A stretch of DNA of 8,138 nucleotides from assembly GCA_002772325.1 (NCBI GenBank), contig PCSL01000013.1:1-8138 (forward strand), given 5' to 3'. Shown here one piece after another: positions 6,351 to 8,138 of this stretch. The stretch's first letter is position 1. Each line of letters begins with the position of its first letter. Below the pieces are notes generated by a model. It was not told the origin of the DNA, made no database searches, and saw only the letters and a list, made by a program, of their open reading frames with translations. This DNA comes from Chloroflexi bacterium CG23_combo_of_CG06-09_8_20_14_all_45_10. Its GTDB lineage: Bacteria; Chloroflexota; Dehalococcoidia; GIF9; AB-539-J10. The translations under genes and the position numbers were made by a program.

Positions 6351-6355
6351 AGGAG
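6292..6355. repeat. 64-bp dispersed repeat, copy B
   Basis: Same orientation and 63 of 64 bases identical to 4365-4428. It forms the right arm of the 120-bp palindrome and extends 5 bases past its outer arm. The two copies bracket nnr, about 1.9 kb apart, and could recombine to delete it. Confidence 0.92.
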
Positions 6356-6423
6356 AAAGCGCTAGGTTTACAGGAAGCGAAGGACTCAGAGTGACAGCAT
6401 TCCTTATATATGGAGGAGAAAAA

Positions 6424-7443
6424 ATGAAGGCGATGGTACTTAAGAAAATCTCCTTGGTTGAGGAAAAACCCTTAGAGCTAGTGGATCTGCCTGAGCCCAT
6501 TCCAGCCCGGGGTCAAATTCGGGTCAAGGTTTCCGCCTGCGGAGTCTGCCATACCGAGCTGGATGAAATTGAAGGCCGTGTCCCTCCCTCAAGGTTTCCC
6601 ATGGTTTTGGGACATGAAATTGTTGGCCAGGTAGAAAGTTTAGGGCCGGGGGTAACTAAATTTAAACAAGGAGATAGAGTAGGGATTGCCTGGATTAACT
6701 GGGCCTGTGGAGAGTGTTCCTTCTGTCTCAAAGGCGAAGAAAATTTGTGTGATAAAGCAAAATGGACAGGGAAGGATGTCGATGGGGGTTATGGTCAATA
6801 CACCGTGGTTTCGGAGGACTTCGCCTATCCCATTCCAGAAAGATTCACTGACCTACAAGCGGCTCCACTTTTATGTGCTGGAGTGATCGGCTATAGAGCC
6901 TTAAGACTCTCAGGAATGGAAGATGGCAAAGTTCTTGGCCTCTATGGATTTGGAGCCTCGGCTCACCTTGTCATCCAGATTGCTAAATATAAATATCCCA
7001 AGGGCAAGGTTTTCGTCTTTACTCGACCAAACCAGAAGGAGCATCAAGACCTAGCCCGAAAATTGGGAGCTAATTGGGTTGGAGCCACAGGAGATACTCC
7101 TCCACAAAAGCTTAACTGCGCTATTGACTTTACTCCGCTGGGGGCACCGGTGCGTGAAGCTTTAAAGAGCCTAGAAAAAGGGGGAAGAGTAGTTATAAAC
7201 GCGATTCGCAAGATAACGCCCATTCCAGAATTAGATTATGCCGAACATCTCTGGTATGAAAAGGAAGTGAAAAGTGTGGCCAATGTAACTAGAAGAGATG
7301 CTCAAGAATTTCTACCTCTGGCGGCTGAAATCCCCATTATGCCTGAAGTTCGGGAATTTAAACTGGAAGAGGCTAATGAAGCTTTAATTCTGCTCAAAGA
7401 AGGAAAAATCCACGGCGCTGGTGTCCTGAGCATTCCAGAATAG
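6424..7443 (+). CDS. Zinc-dependent alcohol dehydrogenase (MDR superfamily)
   Basis: 339 residues from ATG 6424, chosen because GGAGGAG (6412-6418) lies 5 nt upstream and the protein then starts MKAMVLKK as in relatives. The frame's earlier ATG at 6346 lies in repeat DNA. Catalytic zinc ligands are C42 (CGVCHTEL), H64-E65 (GHE) and C151 (LLCAGVIGYRAL). The structural zinc site is C95, C98, C101 and C109 (CGECSFC...NLC). The Rossmann nucleotide-binding motif is GFGASA at 175-180, with Ala in place of the last Gly. The enzyme should oxidise an alcohol or reduce an aldehyde with NAD(P)(H); substrate and cofactor preference cannot be read here. It is cytosolic. The next ORF starts 14 nt after the stop, so co-transcription is likely. 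Close to the AdhP/AdhA-like single-chain dehydrogenases, but no exact gene name is justified. Confidence 0.93.
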   Translation: MKAMVLKKISLVEEKPLELVDLPEPIPARGQIRVKVSACGVCHTELDEIEGRVPPSRFPMVLGHEIVGQVESLGPGVTKFKQGDRVGIAWINWACGECSFCLKGEENLCDKAKWTGKDVDGGYGQYTVVSEDFAYPIPERFTDLQAAPLLCAGVIGYRALRLSGMEDGKVLGLYGFGASAHLVIQIAKYKYPKGKVFVFTRPNQKEHQDLARKLGANWVGATGDTPPQKLNCAIDFTPLGAPVREALKSLEKGGRVVINAIRKITPIPELDYAEHLWYEKEVKSVANVTRRDAQEFLPLAAEIPIMPEVREFKLEEANEALILLKEGKIHGAGVLSIPE

Positions 7444-7457
7444 AAGGTTAGTGAGCT

Positions 7458-7679
7458 ATGATAACTCAGATTTTGCTGGCAGTCGTTGTAATACTCCTGG
7501 TTGTGCTGATTTTCCTTGTTATCAAAGGCAGGAGTGTCAAGCCAAGAGATATTGAAAACGCGGTATCCACTACCTGGACAAAGTTGGGCTTGGATGCAAG
7601 AATGGTAGAGAATAAGGATTTCAGAAAGAGGCAAAATGAAGATACTTCATACAGCAGATATACATTTAAGAGAATATGA
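7458..7679 (+). CDS. Short single-pass membrane ORF, possible RmuC N-terminal remnant
   Basis: 73 residues from ATG 7458, 14 nt after the dehydrogenase stop. Only a weak AAGGT (7444-7448) precedes it. Residues 3-23 are a strong transmembrane helix (ILLAVVVILLVVLIFLVI), followed by KGRSVKPRDIENAVSTTW and TKLGLDARMVE. This resembles the beginning of RmuC-type DNA recombination proteins: an N-terminal membrane anchor, then a helix of the 'IE.A.S..W..LGL' sort. An intact RmuC would be several times longer, and its nuclease-like core is absent. The last 20 or so residues (DFRKRQNEDTSYSRYTF) overlap the start of the next gene and look out of frame. I read it as the 5' stump of an RmuC gene left by a deletion. 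A genuine small membrane protein is the alternative. Confidence 0.45.
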   Translation: MITQILLAVVVILLVVLIFLVIKGRSVKPRDIENAVSTTWTKLGLDARMVENKDFRKRQNEDTSYSRYTFKRI

Positions 7680-8112
7680 AGACGAGAGATGGAAGGCTAT
7701 CCAGAAGCTAATTGAAATTGGGAAACAAGAGAAAATCGAAATTTTTGTTATAAGCGGGGACCTTTTTGATAAAGGTGTTGATGCTGAAAACCTGAGACCT
7801 AAAATACGAGAAATTTTCTCCAACAATGGTTTTAGAATCATCGTAATCCCTGGGAATCATGATTGTGATTCATACAAAAGCGGTATGTATTTTGGCGAGG
7901 ACGCAACCATTCTAAATGATTTAAACAGCCCCTTTGAATATAAAGATGTGAGAATATGGGGGATGCCCTTTGAGCATATAGAGGGGGAAAAGATTCTTAT
8001 GAAACTCCGCTCTCTGGTAGCTAACTTAACTGCTGACAAGAAAAATATTCTACTCTACCACGGAGAATTGCTGTTGCTGTCCAGTGAAAATGTCACCATA
8101 ATTGTTCTGTGA
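7636..8112 (+). CDS. Mre11/SbcD-type DNA repair exonuclease, C-terminally truncated by an apparent IS insertion
   Basis: The readable frame is 158 residues; real homology appears to stop at about residue 145 (position 8070). ATG 7636 has a weak AAAGAGG (7625-7631). Metallophosphoesterase motifs are in order: D8-x-H10 (HTADIH), GD at 41-42 (SGDLFD), GNHD at 73-76, and H142-G143 (LLYHGEL). The closing GHxH motif, and the capping and SbcC/Rad50-binding regions, are missing; full family members are usually more than twice this length. Family proteins pair with an SbcC/Rad50 ATPase to trim DNA ends and hairpins; no sbcC is visible. After YHGELL the residues LLSSENVTIIVL look foreign and coincide with the IS-like end at 8072. 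As it stands the protein should be inactive because it lacks metal ligands. The rest of the gene may lie beyond the element. Confidence 0.82.
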   Translation: MKILHTADIHLREYEDERWKAIQKLIEIGKQEKIEIFVISGDLFDKGVDAENLRPKIREIFSNNGFRIIVIPGNHDCDSYKSGMYFGEDATILNDLNSPFEYKDVRIWGMPFEHIEGEKILMKLRSLVANLTADKKNILLYHGELLLLSSENVTIIVL

Positions 8113-8138
8113 ATTTGTCACCCCCTCTTATCAACATA
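8072..8138. mobile_element. Putative left end of an insertion sequence (IS21-like), partial
   Basis: From TGTTGCTGTCCAG at 8072 the exonuclease homology is lost and two palindromic 14-mers appear 25 bp apart: GTGAAAATGTCACC (8084-8097) and GTGAATTTGTCACC (8109-8122), identical at 12 of 14 positions. Each has GTGA/TCAC arms around five bases. A terminal TGT followed by repeated binding-site-like units is the organisation of IS21-family ends; the 'TGT...GTCCA...GAAAATGTC' look also recalls them from memory. No transposase is inside the window. The exact boundary could lie a few bases either side of 8072. Confidence 0.55.

Larger units (their letters stand above)
6205..6423. other. 219-nt intergenic region occupied by a palindromic repeat element
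   Basis: Only the repeat element (6231-6350), a diverged trailing unit (GAAGCGAAGGACTCAGAGTGACAG, beginning at 6373) and the dehydrogenase's ribosome binding site GGAGGAG (6412-6418) are recognisable. A frame open from ATG 6346 runs through this stretch into the dehydrogenase but is repeat sequence, not protein. Confidence 0.6.

Noticed and set aside
6346..6423. Upstream ATG extending the alcohol dehydrogenase by 26 residues
   Set aside because: The extension is translated from the end of the interspersed repeat and has no nearby SD. ATG 6424 has GGAGGAG at 5 nt and gives the family's normal N-terminus.
6213..6500. Minus-strand ORF of 95 aa over the palindromic repeat
   Set aside because: It is mostly antisense repeat and dehydrogenase sequence, of the kind repeats generate by chance.

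Overview
The window reads as an ordinary bacterial chromosome segment. Several genes have strong Shine-Dalgarno sequences (AAGGAGG, AGGAGGT, GGAGGAG), and every recognisable gene lies on the plus strand. The gene content and the dispersed 'CTCAGAATGACA'-type repeats would suit an anaerobic environmental lineage such as Dehalococcoidia/Chloroflexota or a related candidate phylum. That assignment is a weak inference from general familiarity. Base composition changes after the first gene: 33/60 G+C in 421-480, against 26/60 in 5641-5700 and 16/60 in 3841-3900.

Layout. (1) 1-1223: the 3' part of a CrtI/phytoene-desaturase-like FAD oxidoreductase, cut by the window start. (2) 1428-2048: a VOC (glyoxalase-like) domain fused to a four-cysteine zinc ribbon, with a plausible promoter upstream. 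(3) 2238-2810: an integral membrane methyltransferase of the ICMT/PEMT type. (4) 3000-3464: a small flavodoxin whose only workable start is CTG at 3000; an ATG start would lose the FMN phosphate loop. (5) 3489-4136: a PD-(D/E)XK-type nuclease-like protein of unknown role, 24 nt behind the flavodoxin. (6) 4137-4629: no gene, but a cluster of decayed interspersed repeats. (7) 4630-6204: full-length bifunctional NAD(P)H-hydrate epimerase/dehydratase (nnr). (8) 6205-6423: a second repeat element, a roughly 120-bp imperfect palindrome that shares 63 of 64 bases with the first cluster. (9) 6424-7443: a zinc-dependent alcohol dehydrogenase with all zinc ligands present. (10) 7458-7679: a short single-pass membrane ORF resembling an RmuC N-terminus. 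(11) 7636-8112: a Mre11/SbcD-type exonuclease that loses homology near residue 145, where what looks like an insertion-sequence end begins (8072 to the window end).

The genes do not form one obvious pathway. nnr (metabolite repair), the dehydrogenase, the flavodoxin and the VOC protein are separate functions, and only 3000-4136 and perhaps 6424-8112 look like transcription units. I found no clear new multi-gene system. The points most worth checking are the flavodoxin/nuclease pair with its CTG start, the apparently wrecked RmuC-SbcD segment with the IS end, and the repeat family on both sides of nnr.
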